Source: Gammaproteobacteria bacterium
GTDB taxonomy: Bacteria > Pseudomonadota > Gammaproteobacteria > Pseudomonadales > Pseudohongiellaceae
DNA: 64,000 nt
NCBI GenBank assembly: GCA_009844085.1
Contig: VYCF01000021.1
Coordinates: 124,001-188,000, forward strand
Direction: 5' to 3'
How positions within the stretch are numbered: position 1 is the stretch's first letter; each line of letters starts with the position of its first letter. The position numbers and the translations under genes were made by a program. This document shows, piece after piece, positions 42,521 through 51,460 of the stretch. Under the pieces are notes generated by a model that was not told the origin of the DNA, made no database searches, and was given only the letters and a program-made list of their open reading frames with translations.

Positions 42521-45259
42521 TTAGCGGGCGGCGAGCTTTTCGGCGATTCCGGCTTCGATCCGGTCCTGCAGGGATTGCGCCATGGCCGCGTCATGCAAGG
42601 GCCTGCCGTCGCCGCCGGCGATGAAGAACAGGTCTTCGACGCGTTCGCCGAGCGTGGTGATCCGCGCGTCCTTCAGGCTGATGCCGAATTCGGCGAACAC
42701 CTGGCCCACGCAGGCAAGTATTCCGGGCTGGTCCGGGCAATTGATTTCCAGCGTGGAATAGTCCTTGCCGGGAGAATTGAACAAGGTCGCGCGCACGTGG
42801 CGGCCGAAGCTCGTTTTCCGGCGGCTGCGGTGATATTCCGGGCTCGGCATCAGGCTGCCGGGATTGTCGAGATGCCTGAGCAGCATGGAGCGAATCTCCG
42901 CCACTCGTTTCGGATCGCTGCCGACCGGATTGCCGTGGGCCTCGAGCACGGTATAGGTGTTCGCGCATTGGCCGCTGCTCGAAGTGAATATCCGCGCGCT
43001 TTGCACGTTCAGTTTCAGGCGCTCGAAAGCCACCGTGCTGTTGGCGAACAGGTAATCCGCGTCGCGCGTATACGTGAAAACCAGCGTGGCGCCTTCTTCG
43101 GGGGCGTCCTCGGACATTTCGCGCAAGGATACGAGGGGATTGTCACTGGCGTGATCGATGATCGCCCTGGTATGCCAGCAGATATTGTCGACTGATTCGC
43201 GCACGAAATATTCGTCGTTCATCTGCGCCCAGACGGCGTCGATTCCCGCCTTGTTCAACCCGCCGGCGCGCAGCCGCTCCCTGGCCGATTCCTTCTTGTC
43301 GGCGATGCGTTCGCCGCGGTCGCGCGGGTTTTCGAGGCCGAGGCGCAAGGCGCGCCGCGTATCCTGATACAGGTTGCGCAGCAAGGTGGCGCGCCAGGAA
43401 TTCCACAATTCGGGGTTGGTGGCGCGAATGTCGCAAACGGTCAGCGCATAGAGGTAGTCGAGATGCAACTTGTCGCCTACCGCGCTGGCGAAATCGTGAA
43501 TCACTTCCGGATCGTCGATGTCCCTGCGCTGGGCGGTCATCGACATGAGCAAGTGATTCTCGACCAGCCAGGACACGAGCTTGGCGTCCCAGGCGCTGAG
43601 CCGGTGCCGGCGGCAGAAATTCTCCGCGTCGGTCTTGCCCAGGATCGAATGGTCGCCGCCGCGGCCCTTGGCGATATCGTGATAAAGCCCGGCGATATAG
43701 AGCAGGGCGACTTTCGGCAGGCTCTTGAAGATCTGGGCGGCGATGGGAAATTCCCTTTCGGCCTCGGGCAGGGCCAGCCGGCGCATGTTCTGCACCACCT
43801 GCAGGCTATGGGCGTCCACGGTGTAAATGTGGAAAAGGTCGTGTTGCATCTGGCCCATGATCTTGCCGAATTCGGGCAGATAGCGGCCGAGGATGCCGTA
43901 ACGCGCCATGCGCCGCAGTTGCGTGACGAGTTGATGCGGCGAATGCAGCAATTCCATGAACATGCTGACATTGCGGATGTCGTTGCGGAACTTGCGGTCG
44001 ATCAGTTTGCGATGTTCGCGCAGCAGCCGTATGGTCGAGGCGCGAATGCCCTGGATCCGCGGGTTGTTGGCCAGCAGCACGAATACCTCGAGCAGGGCCG
44101 AAGGCGTATTGCGGAAGACCTTCTCCGAACGCGCTTCGAGGTAGCCGTTGCGCACGCGAAAGCGGCGGTTCAGATCGACGATGGCGTCGCGTCTGCCGCC
44201 GCGCAGAATGGCCTCGTCCAGATGTTGCAGCAGCATGTCGTTGAGACCGCGCAAGTTGCCCACCGCGCGGTAATACTGCTGCATCAGTTTTTCCACGCCG
44301 AGACTTTCCTTGTCGTCCCTGTAGTCGAACATCGCCGCCAGGGCGCGTTGTTTGTCGAAGCGCAGGCGGTCCTCCCGGCGGCCTTCGAGCATGTGCATGC
44401 CATAACGCAGCTTCCAGAGGAAATGCTGGCCGCGCATCAGCATGATGTGCTCTCCCCGCGTCAGGAAGCCGAGATCCATCATGTCGCGGAACGAATCGGC
44501 GCCGTAGTGCCGTTTCGCCACCCAGGCGATGGTCTGGATGTCGCGCAGGCCGCCGGGAGAAGTCTTGATATTGGGTTCGAGCGCGTAATCGATGTCGTGA
44601 TACTTCTCGTGCCGGTCTATCTGCTCGTCCCATTTGGCGCGCAGGAATTTCTTGGTCGGCCAGATGGAGCGGGGACCCGTGGCGCCCAGCATCTTCTCGT
44701 GCAGGTCTTCCGGACCGGCCAGGGTGCGCGATTCCATCAAGGTGGTGGCGATCGTGATATCGTCCCGCGCGCTGGCCTTGCATTGGCGAATCGAGCGCAC
44801 GCTCTGGCCGATGTCGAGGCCGATGTCCCAGAGCAGGGCGGTGAAGCGGGCGATACTTTCGCGAAAGGCGGCGCGAAAGGCGGTCTGCCGCGACCCGCGC
44901 GTCAGGATCAGCAGGTCGACGTCGGAATGCGGCAACAGTTCTCCGCGGCCGTATCCGCCCACCGCGAGCAGGCTGATGTTTTTCGTGTCGGGCCAGGGCT
45001 GCCGTTCCCAGATCGCGATCAGCACCTGGTCGATCAGCCAGGCCCTGGCCGAGACGATTTCGCCGATACGCCGGTTCGCCAGATAGTATTCGTCGAGTTT
45101 TTTCCCCGCGGCCGCCAGCGCGTCGCGGATCAGCGCAACCTCGTTGCCGCCCTCGTCGAGGGCGGCTTTCAGGGCCGCGACGTCGAGCAAGGCGCGCCGG
45201 GAAACCGATCTGTCCTTCGTCGGCGCCGGCGCCGGGCGCGACCCGGCCGCGGCCGTCAT
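42521..45259 (-). CDS. glnD: Bifunctional uridylyltransferase/uridylyl-removing enzyme GlnD
   Basis: Senses glutamine and adds UMP to, or removes it from, PII proteins, setting nitrogen assimilation. It has 912 residues from the ATG at 45259 (E. coli 890). The nucleotidyltransferase motif LLAVGGYGRGELLPHSDVDL is followed by an HD phosphohydrolase domain (HDIAKGRGGDHS) and two C-terminal ACT domains (TLVFTYTRDADYLF and LEINCPDQPGILACVGQVFA). The start overlaps the map stop (ATGA), giving a map-glnD-dapD-dapE transcript. Confidence 0.96.
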   Translation of the reverse strand: MTAAAGSRPAPAPTKDRSVSRRALLDVAALKAALDEGGNEVALIRDALAAAGKKLDEYYLANRRIGEIVSARAWLIDQVLIAIWERQPWPDTKNISLLAVGGYGRGELLPHSDVDLLILTRGSRQTAFRAAFRESIARFTALLWDIGLDIGQSVRSIRQCKASARDDITIATTLMESRTLAGPEDLHEKMLGATGPRSIWPTKKFLRAKWDEQIDRHEKYHDIDYALEPNIKTSPGGLRDIQTIAWVAKRHYGADSFRDMMDLGFLTRGEHIMLMRGQHFLWKLRYGMHMLEGRREDRLRFDKQRALAAMFDYRDDKESLGVEKLMQQYYRAVGNLRGLNDMLLQHLDEAILRGGRRDAIVDLNRRFRVRNGYLEARSEKVFRNTPSALLEVFVLLANNPRIQGIRASTIRLLREHRKLIDRKFRNDIRNVSMFMELLHSPHQLVTQLRRMARYGILGRYLPEFGKIMGQMQHDLFHIYTVDAHSLQVVQNMRRLALPEAEREFPIAAQIFKSLPKVALLYIAGLYHDIAKGRGGDHSILGKTDAENFCRRHRLSAWDAKLVSWLVENHLLMSMTAQRRDIDDPEVIHDFASAVGDKLHLDYLYALTVCDIRATNPELWNSWRATLLRNLYQDTRRALRLGLENPRDRGERIADKKESARERLRAGGLNKAGIDAVWAQMNDEYFVRESVDNICWHTRAIIDHASDNPLVSLREMSEDAPEEGATLVFTYTRDADYLFANSTVAFERLKLNVQSARIFTSSSGQCANTYTVLEAHGNPVGSDPKRVAEIRSMLLRHLDNPGSLMPSPEYHRSRRKTSFGRHVRATLFNSPGKDYSTLEINCPDQPGILACVGQVFAEFGISLKDARITTLGERVEDLFFIAGGDGRPLHDAAMAQSLQDRIEAGIAEKLAAR

Positions 45260-46026
45260 CTTTCTTCGTCGCGCAAGGTAAGCACTTCGCAGCCATTGTC
45301 CAGAATGGCGATGGTGTGCTCCCATTGCGCGGACAGGCGGCGGTCACGCGTGGTTACGGTCCAGCCGTCCTTGCTGGAAAGGCGGGTATGGCGGGATCCC
45401 GCGTTGAGCATGGGCTCGATGGTAAAGGTCATGCCCGGCCGCAGTTCGACGCCGGTGCCCGGCGCGCCGTAGTGCAGCACCTGGGGATCTTCGTGAAAGC
45501 CGCGGCCTATGCCGTGACCGCAATATTCGCGCACGATGCCGTAATGATTCGCTTCGCCGTGCTGCTGGATGACATGGCCGATGTCGCCGAGGCGATTGCC
45601 GGGCCGGGCGGCTTCGATGCCCTTGAACAGGCACTCCCGGGTTACCCGCACCAGGCGCCGGGCGTGCTCCTTCGCCTTGCCGACCAGGAACATCTTGCTG
45701 GTGTCGCCGTGATAGCCGTCCTTGATCACGGTGATGTCGATATTGATGATGTCGCCGCTCTTCAGGATCTTGCCGTCGCTGGGAATGCCATGGCAGACGA
45801 CGTGATTGACCGAGGTGCAGATCGACTTGGGAAATCCCTTGTAATTCAGCGGCGCCGGAATCGCGTCCTGCTTGTCGACGATGTGCCGGTGGCAGATGCG
45901 GTCGAGTTCGCCGGTGGATACGCCCGGCTGCACATGCTCCCCGATCATTTCCAGCACTTCAGCGGCGAGCCGCCCGGCCACCCGCATCTTGTCGATCTCG
46001 TCAGGGGATTTCAGATGTATTTCCAT
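45256..46026 (-). CDS. map: Type I methionine aminopeptidase
   Basis: Removes the initiator methionine from nascent proteins. It has 256 residues. Metal ligands appear in the expected order: Asp in DITVIKDGYHGD (two aspartates), His in EYCGHGIGRGFHEDP, Glu in TFTIEPMLNAG, and a C-terminal Glu in AQWEHTIAI. It is divergent from rpsB across a 250-base gap, the same pairing as in E. coli and Pseudomonas. It heads the glnD operon. Confidence 0.97.
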   Translation of the reverse strand: MEIHLKSPDEIDKMRVAGRLAAEVLEMIGEHVQPGVSTGELDRICHRHIVDKQDAIPAPLNYKGFPKSICTSVNHVVCHGIPSDGKILKSGDIINIDITVIKDGYHGDTSKMFLVGKAKEHARRLVRVTRECLFKGIEAARPGNRLGDIGHVIQQHGEANHYGIVREYCGHGIGRGFHEDPQVLHYGAPGTGVELRPGMTFTIEPMLNAGSRHTRLSSKDGWTVTTRDRRLSAQWEHTIAILDNGCEVLTLRDEER

Positions 46027-46081
46027 GAATCAGGGCGCGCCCGGGTTACCAGCCAGACGGCGATTGTAAATCAACCGCCGG

Positions 46082-46110
46082 TTTATCTGCGAGACCTGTT
46101 GTGATATAAA
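46082..46110 (+). promoter_or_regulatory. Candidate extended -10 promoter of rpsB
   Basis: TGATATAAA at 46102-46110, an extended -10 with TATAAA at 46105-46110. TTTATC (46082-46087), 17 bases upstream, is a weak -35, and the discriminator after it is GC-rich. Transcription would begin near 46117. A separate 9-base-arm hairpin (46058-46066/46072-46080) lies just upstream in the divergent gap with map. Confidence 0.5.
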
Positions 46111-46276
46111 GCGACGCGCCCGGAGCGGGGCAGACCCGCGCCGGCGCAGGCAGTACCGAAATTAATGTCGCACACGCACCGTCACATGTGTTCCGGGTGC
46201 TTTCGTCAGGCCGGACGCCGGCCGGACAAGAGTTGAGCCATGGGGTGTGTGGAGGCCTAACCCGAAGGAAACAGAT
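46111..46276 (+). promoter_or_regulatory. Candidate rpsB leader RNA (S2 autoregulatory region)
   Basis: About 160 untranslated bases before the rpsB start. They contain a perfect hairpin GGCCGG-ACG-CCGGCC (46209-46223) and, near the start codon, a GGGT...ACCC segment (around 46243-46263) holding GGAGGCCTAACCC. Gammaproteobacterial rpsB mRNAs carry a structured leader through which S2 represses rpsB-tsf. The position and size fit, but I cannot confirm the consensus by eye. Confidence 0.35.
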
Positions 46277-47578
46277 ATGTCCGTAAGTATGAAAGAAATG
46301 CTGCGCGCGGGCGTGCATTTCGGCCACCAGTGCCGTTACTGGAATCCCAAGATGGAGCCGTACATCTTCGGCTCCCGCAACAAGATCCACATCATCAATC
46401 TCGAAACCACGTTGCCGGCGCTCAACGACGCGCTGCAGCAGGTTACCGAGTTCGCTTCCAGGGGCAAGAAGATCCTGTTCGTCGGCACCAAGCGCGCCGC
46501 CGCGAGGATCGTTCAGCGGGAAGCGGAGCGTTGCGAGATGCCCTATGTCAACCATCGCTGGCTTGGCGGCATGCTCACCAACTACAAGACCATCCGGGGT
46601 TCGATCCGCCGGCTCAAGGAACTCGAGGAGCAGGAACAGGACGGCACCTTCGAGCGCATGACCAAGAAGGAAGCGCTGATGCTGATGCGGGCGCGAAAGA
46701 AGCTTGAGCGCAGCATCGGCGGGATCAAGGAAATGGGCGGACTGCCGGACGCCCTGTTCGTGATCGACGTCGATCACGAGCGCATCGCCGTCACCGAAGC
46801 GAACAGCGTGAAGATTCCCGTCATCGGCGTGGTCGACACGAATGCGGACCCGGACGGCGTCCAGTATGTCATTCCCGGCAACGACGACGCGATCCGCGCC
46901 ATCGAGTTGTATGCCACCGCGGTGGCCGACGCCTGTCTCGAAGGCCGCAAGCGCGCGGCATCGCTCGAACCCGGCGGCGAGTTCATCGAAATCGATGAAG
47001 ACCCGGAGCGTGAAGTCGAAAAATCCCCGGCCAAGGTCAGGCGCAAGAAGCCGGTAGCGGAAAAGGCGCCCGAGCCTGAACCCGAACCGGAAGCAATCGA
47101 GGCTGACGCGGCCGAAGGCGATCCCGGGCAAACCGAGGCTGCCGAACAATCCGCGGAGCCCGAGGCTGAAGCAGCCGAAGCGGCGGAGTCCGAAACCGCG
47201 GAGCCTGAAGCCGGGCAAGCTGAAACCGCGGAGCCCGAGGCTGAGGAAACCGCAGCCCCGGACTCGGAAGCAGCGGAACCCGCGACCGAAGAAGCCGCGG
47301 CTGCCGAGCCCGAATCAGCCGAAGCCGAGGAAGCCGGAAAATCGGAACCGGAAGCCGCTGCAGCCGAAGAAGACAAGCCCAAGACGGCAAAGCCGAAGAC
47401 AGCCAAGTCAAAGGCAACGGCCAAGCCAAAAGCCGCAGCCAAGCCCAAGGCAGCGGCAAAGCCCAAGGCAGCGGCAAAGCCCAAGGCAGCGGCAAAGCCC
47501 AAGGCAGCGGCAAAGCCCAAGGCAGCAGCAAAGCCCAAGGCGGCCAAAGCGAAAACCACCGCGAAGAAAAGCGAGTAA
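46277..47578 (+). CDS. rpsB: 30S ribosomal protein S2 with long acidic-basic C-terminal tail
   Basis: 433 residues, against 241 in E. coli. The core (about 1-230) is standard: [59 protein letters not shown], and [20 protein letters not shown]. The added 200 residues split into a Glu/Ala/Pro-rich acidic stretch (about 265-365) and a lysine-rich tail of AAAKPK repeats ending AKTTAKKSE. The ATG at 46277 follows AAGGAAACAGAT. tsf follows 28 bases later. The tail is in frame throughout, so it is not a frameshift. Its function is unknown; a nucleic-acid-binding or flexible role is conceivable. Confidence 0.95.
   Translation: MSVSMKEMLRAGVHFGHQCRYWNPKMEPYIFGSRNKIHIINLETTLPALNDALQQVTEFASRGKKILFVGTKRAAARIVQREAERCEMPYVNHRWLGGMLTNYKTIRGSIRRLKELEEQEQDGTFERMTKKEALMLMRARKKLERSIGGIKEMGGLPDALFVIDVDHERIAVTEANSVKIPVIGVVDTNADPDGVQYVIPGNDDAIRAIELYATAVADACLEGRKRAASLEPGGEFIEIDEDPEREVEKSPAKVRRKKPVAEKAPEPEPEPEAIEADAAEGDPGQTEAAEQSAEPEAEAAEAAESETAEPEAGQAETAEPEAEETAAPDSEAAEPATEEAAAAEPESAEAEEAGKSEPEAAAAEEDKPKTAKPKTAKSKATAKPKAAAKPKAAAKPKAAAKPKAAAKPKAAAKPKAAAKPKAAKAKTTAKKSE
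47423..47545 (+). repeat. 18-bp coding tandem repeat in rpsB tail
   Basis: About six and a half units of AAGCCCAAGGCAGCGGCA. Units at 47441, 47459, 47477 and 47495 are identical; those at 47513 and 47531 differ at one or two bases; a degenerate unit begins at 47423. Each encodes Lys-Pro-Lys-Ala-Ala-Ala. The 18-base period keeps frame, so slippage would change tail length without disrupting the gene. Confidence 0.95.
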
Positions 47579-47606
47579 TCAGCGTAAATCCGAGGAAACC
47601 AGCCAA

Positions 47607-48479
47607 ATGGCACAGATAACAGCGAGCATGGTCCGGGAACTGCGGGAGCGCACCGGCCTGGGCATGATGGATTGCAAGAAGGCGCTGGTGGAAGTCGCCG
47701 GCGACATGGACCAGGCAATCGAACACCTGCGCAAGTCAAGCGGCCTGAAAGCGGCGAAGAAAGCCGAACGCGTCGCCGCCCAGGGCGTGGTGCTTGCCCG
47801 GCTGGCGGAGGACGGCAGTCGTGGCGTGCTGGTCGAAGTGAACTGCGAGACCGATTTCGTCGCCAAGGACGAGAATTTCCTGGCTTTTGCTGAACAATGC
47901 CTGGCGGCGGCCTTCGCGGACCCGGAACTCGACGCGGCAGCGCTGTTGGCCGGCGGGCTCGACGACCGGCGTCAGAAACTGATTCAGAAGATCGGCGAGA
48001 ACGTCAACCTGCGCCGCGTCGCCCATGTGACCGCCGACGCCGGCGGCAGGGTAGGCGACTATGTGCACGGCAATCGCAGGATCGGGGTGCTGGTTTCCCT
48101 GAGCGGCGGCGATGAATCGCTCGCCCGAGATGTCGCAATGCATGTGGCGGCGATGAATCCGCTGGTCGTGCGCGGCGACGACGTGCCGCAGGAAGTTCTT
48201 GCCAAGGAATCCGAAATCTATGCCGCCCAGGCCCGGGAATCCGGCAAGCCCGAAGCCATCATCGAAAAGATGATTTCCGGGCGTCTGCGCAAGTTCGTCG
48301 CCGAGGTCAGTCTCCTGCAGCAGCCTTTCGTCAAGAATCCCGATGAAAGCGTCGGCGATCTGGTGCGTGGCGCCGACGCAGACGTGACACGAATCCTTCG
48401 CTACGAAGCGGGCGAAGGCATGGAAAGGAAACAGGAAGATTTCGCCGCCGAGGTAGCCGCGCAACTCGAGACTGGCTGA
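47607..48479 (+). CDS. tsf: Elongation factor Ts
   Basis: Nucleotide exchange factor for EF-Tu. It has 290 residues (E. coli 283). The N-terminal domain has [20 protein letters not shown], and the [10 protein letters not shown] motif that contacts EF-Tu is intact ([16 protein letters not shown]). The C-terminal region has [29 protein letters not shown] precedes the ATG. It lies between rpsB and pyrH as usual. Confidence 0.97.
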   Translation: MAQITASMVRELRERTGLGMMDCKKALVEVAGDMDQAIEHLRKSSGLKAAKKAERVAAQGVVLARLAEDGSRGVLVEVNCETDFVAKDENFLAFAEQCLAAAFADPELDAAALLAGGLDDRRQKLIQKIGENVNLRRVAHVTADAGGRVGDYVHGNRRIGVLVSLSGGDESLARDVAMHVAAMNPLVVRGDDVPQEVLAKESEIYAAQARESGKPEAIIEKMISGRLRKFVAEVSLLQQPFVKNPDESVGDLVRGADADVTRILRYEAGEGMERKQEDFAAEVAAQLETG

Positions 48480-48493
48480 ACGGAGAACCGTGC

Positions 48494-49249
48494 ATGCCCG
48501 TAAACCGGGACCAGGCCGGATCAGGCGCAAGATATCGCCGCATTCTGCTGAAATTGAGCGGTGAAGCCCTCAGCGGCGGCGCCGGTTTCGGCATTGACGC
48601 GGAAGTGTTGCGCGGCATGGCCGAACAGGTCGGAGAAATCATCGGCCTCGGCGTGCAGACCGGCATAGTCATCGGCGGCGGCAATCTATTCCGCGGCGTC
48701 AGCGGCCAGGCCAGCGGCGTGGACCGGATCACCGGCGACCACATGGGGATGCTCGCCACGATCATGAATTCCCTTGCCTTGCGCGACGCCCTGGAAAGCG
48801 CCGGAACGCCGACCCGCATCCTGGCGGCCAGAGGCATCGAAGGCGTCGTCGAGCAATTCGAGCGGCATGCCGCGATTCGCCACCTGGAAGAGGGCAGGGC
48901 CGTCATCTTTTCCGGAGGCACGGGCAATCCCCTGTTTACCACCGATTCCGCCGCCTGTCTGCGGGGAATCGAAATCGGCGCGGAAATCATCTTCAAGGCG
49001 ACCCGGGTGGACGGCGTATACTCGGCTGATCCGGAGCGGGATCCGGAAGCGGCCAAATTCGATGCATTGGGTTATGATGCGGTCATCCGGGACCAACTCG
49101 GCGTCATGGACCTGACCGCGATCTGCCTGGCCCGGGACAACGGCATGCCGATCAGGGTGTTCGATATGACCCGGCGCGGCGCATTGCGCGAGAATATCGC
49201 GGGCGAACCCAACGGCACTCTCATCGGTCCAACCGGAGGCGGGAGATGA
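48494..49249 (+). CDS. pyrH: UMP kinase
   Basis: Phosphorylates UMP to UDP; hexameric amino-acid-kinase-family enzyme controlled by GTP and UTP. It has 251 residues. Motifs are [15 protein letters not shown] near 17-31, [33 protein letters not shown] and [18 protein letters not shown]. It starts 14 bases after tsf. frr overlaps its stop (ATGA). Confidence 0.97.
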   Translation: MPVNRDQAGSGARYRRILLKLSGEALSGGAGFGIDAEVLRGMAEQVGEIIGLGVQTGIVIGGGNLFRGVSGQASGVDRITGDHMGMLATIMNSLALRDALESAGTPTRILAARGIEGVVEQFERHAAIRHLEEGRAVIFSGGTGNPLFTTDSAACLRGIEIGAEIIFKATRVDGVYSADPERDPEAAKFDALGYDAVIRDQLGVMDLTAICLARDNGMPIRVFDMTRRGALRENIAGEPNGTLIGPTGGGR

Positions 49250-49806
49250 TCGAGGAAATCATGCAGGACGCGGAAGAGCGGATGGGCAAAAGCGTCCATG
49301 CGCTCGATAACGCATTCAAGCGAATCCGCACCGGGCGGGCGCATCCCGCAATTCTCGACAGTGTCATGGTTTCCTATTACGGCGCCGAAACCCCGCTCAA
49401 CCAGCTCGCGGCCATTCATGTGGAAGAGGGTCGATCGCTGCTGATCGCGCCCTGGGAAAAATCCATTATCGGCGATATCGAGAAGGCGATTCTCAAGTCC
49501 GACCTCGGCCTGAATCCTTCGAACAACGGCGACTCCATCCGCGTGCCGATGCCGCCGCTGACCGAAGAAACCCGCCGCGAATACGGCAAGCAGGCCAGGC
49601 ACGAAGCCGAATCCGCCCGGGTGGCGATCCGCAATATCCGCCGCGACGCCAATTCCGACTTCAAGGAACTCGCCAGGGAGAAGGACATCAGCGAAGACGA
49701 AGCCCGCCGGGCCGAAGACCGGATGCAGAAGTTGACCGACAAGTACGTCGACATCGTCGATGCCGCATACAAGTCGAAAGAATCCGACCTGCTGTCCATG
49801 AACTGA
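49246..49806 (+). CDS. frr: Ribosome recycling factor
   Basis: With EF-G splits post-termination ribosomes. It has 186 residues, the usual size. The start [20 protein letters not shown], the long-helix motif [15 protein letters not shown], and the C-terminal [20 protein letters not shown] are standard. The start codon overlaps the pyrH stop, so translation is probably coupled. Confidence 0.97.
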   Translation: MIEEIMQDAEERMGKSVHALDNAFKRIRTGRAHPAILDSVMVSYYGAETPLNQLAAIHVEEGRSLLIAPWEKSIIGDIEKAILKSDLGLNPSNNGDSIRVPMPPLTEETRREYGKQARHEAESARVAIRNIRRDANSDFKELAREKDISEDEARRAEDRMQKLTDKYVDIVDAAYKSKESDLLSMN

Positions 49807-49839
49807 CCGGCCGCTTGCCCGCCATATTGGGTCCGAGTA

Positions 49840-50565
49840 ATGACATCCGGCCAAGCCAGATACCTGCCCGAACACATCGCCATCATCATGGACGGCAACA
49901 ATCGCTGGGCCAAGGGCAGGGGGTTGCCGGTCAAGACCGGTCACCGGCATGGAGCCGCAACTGCGAGGGAAATCGTGTTCTCCTGCGTGCGCCGCAAGAT
50001 TCCCTGCCTGACGCTGTTCGCTTTCAGCAGCGAGAACTGGATGCGGCCCTCCCACGAGGTGCAAGGCCTCATGGCGCTCTTCCTGTCGGTGCTGCGGCGC
50101 GAGGAAATCAACCAGTTGCACAAGGCCAATGTGCGGCTGTCCTTCATCGGCAACCGCGAGTCCTTTTCCGCCCGGATTCAGAACAGCATGGTGGAAGTCG
50201 AGAAACTGACCCGGGACAATTCCGGCACCAGAGTTACCGTGGCCGCCGATTACGGCGGCCGCTGGGACATCGCCAACGCCATGCGCCTGATTGCCGCAGA
50301 GGTCCGCGACAGCGGCCTGAGCACCGATTCGATCGATATCGACCTGGTACATTCCTTCACCCAGTTGAGCGAGTTGCCCGAACCCGACCTCTGCATCCGC
50401 ACCGGCGGCGAACGTCGAATCAGCAATTTTCTGCTCTGGCAGTTCGCCTACACCGAGTTCTATTTCACCGAATGTCTCTGGCCCGATTTCGACGAAACCG
50501 AATTGCAGCAGGCGATCGACGATTTCGCCAGCCGGCAGCGGCGTTTCGGCGGACACGTTTCATGA
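49840..50565 (+). CDS. uppS: Undecaprenyl diphosphate synthase UppS
   Basis: Cis-prenyltransferase extending farnesyl diphosphate to C55 undecaprenyl diphosphate, the carrier for wall precursors. It has 241 residues. The catalytic motif HIAIIMDGNNRWAKGRGLPV at 9-28 includes the essential aspartate, FAFSSENW is present, and the C-terminal box is DLCIRTGGERRISNFLLWQF followed by YTEFYFTECLWPDF. cdsA follows after 28 bases. Confidence 0.97.
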   Translation: MTSGQARYLPEHIAIIMDGNNRWAKGRGLPVKTGHRHGAATAREIVFSCVRRKIPCLTLFAFSSENWMRPSHEVQGLMALFLSVLRREEINQLHKANVRLSFIGNRESFSARIQNSMVEVEKLTRDNSGTRVTVAADYGGRWDIANAMRLIAAEVRDSGLSTDSIDIDLVHSFTQLSELPEPDLCIRTGGERRISNFLLWQFAYTEFYFTECLWPDFDETELQQAIDDFASRQRRFGGHVS

Positions 50566-50593
50566 ACGCGCCGCGATTCGCGAGGTCCGCCCC

Positions 50594-51460
50594 ATGCTGA
50601 AGCAGCGAGTCATCACGGCGGTGGTGCTGATCGCAGCCTTCGGCGCGGCCACAGTTACGCTGCCGCCGTTCTGGTTCGCGCTGCTGATCAGCGCCGTCAT
50701 ACTCGCCGCGGGCCGCGAATGGAGCGGGCTGCTCGGTGGGGATTCCTCAGCAAGACCCGTCTACCTGATGGTGATCTTCGTGGTGGGCTTCACGTTGTTC
50801 CGCTGGTTGGGAATCTCTACGTTGAGGGACTTTCCGGAACCGACCGGCACGGCAATCGTGCTCGGACTTGGACTCGCGTTCTGGCTGTCGGTGTTTTTCC
50901 TGCTGCTCGGCTATCCGGACAACCGCAAGCGCTGGGACAGCGCCAGGATAATCGCCGTGATGGGGCTTTTCGCGCTGCTGCCAAGCCTGATCGGCATCGT
51001 CTACCTGAAATACCTGGACCCAACGGGGCATCTCGTGCTGGCCCTGGTGATTCTGGTGGCAGCGGTCGATATCGGCGCCTACTTCACAGGACGACACTTC
51101 GGCAGGCGGCAGCTCGCGCCGAAAATCAGTCCGAAGAAAACCTGGGAAGGCGTCTGGGGCGGCAGCGCGCTCAGCATCGCCGTCGCCGTCGCGTTCGTCT
51201 GGATGATGCACCGCTGGCTGCGGCCGCTTGCCGGTCTTGAAATACTGCTTCTTGCCGCGCTCGCCCCCGCGCTCGTCGCGCTCTGCGTCATCGGCGATCT
51301 GCTCGAAAGCATGCTCAAGCGCAACCGCCAGGCCAAGGACAGCGGCAGCCTGCTGCCAGGCCACGGCGGTCTGCTCGACCGGGTAGACAGCCTGCTCGCG
51401 GCGACGCCGGCTTTCGTGCTCGGCATGATGTTCCTGTTCGATGAGAGCGCCGGCCCATGA
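50594..51460 (+). CDS. cdsA: Phosphatidate cytidylyltransferase CdsA
   Basis: Makes CDP-diacylglycerol, the common phospholipid precursor, in the inner membrane. It has 288 residues with about eight hydrophobic helices. The C-terminal signature is present: KDSGSLLPGHGGLLDRVDSL near 250-270, preceded by DIGAYFTGRHFGRRQLAPKI and SPKKTWEGVWGG. dxr overlaps its stop (ATGA). Confidence 0.96.
   Translation: MLKQRVITAVVLIAAFGAATVTLPPFWFALLISAVILAAGREWSGLLGGDSSARPVYLMVIFVVGFTLFRWLGISTLRDFPEPTGTAIVLGLGLAFWLSVFFLLLGYPDNRKRWDSARIIAVMGLFALLPSLIGIVYLKYLDPTGHLVLALVILVAAVDIGAYFTGRHFGRRQLAPKISPKKTWEGVWGGSALSIAVAVAFVWMMHRWLRPLAGLEILLLAALAPALVALCVIGDLLESMLKRNRQAKDSGSLLPGHGGLLDRVDSLLAATPAFVLGMMFLFDESAGP

Noticed and set aside
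43463-45472. 669-codon open frame antisense to glnD, crossing into map
   Set aside because: Very long but runs opposite two well-conserved genes; composition is that of an antisense shadow.
47423-47545. CRISPR-like or minisatellite array
   Set aside because: Units are directly adjacent with no spacers and lie inside a coding frame; a coding tandem repeat explains it.
46960-47578. Frameshift or fusion as the cause of the long rpsB product
   Set aside because: The frame is continuous from the S2 core, the tail has periodic in-frame repeats, and tsf follows at normal distance with its own ribosome site.
46774-47739. Ala/Ser-rich open frame antisense to the rpsB tail
   Set aside because: Generated by the complementary strand of the Glu/Lys/Ala repeats.
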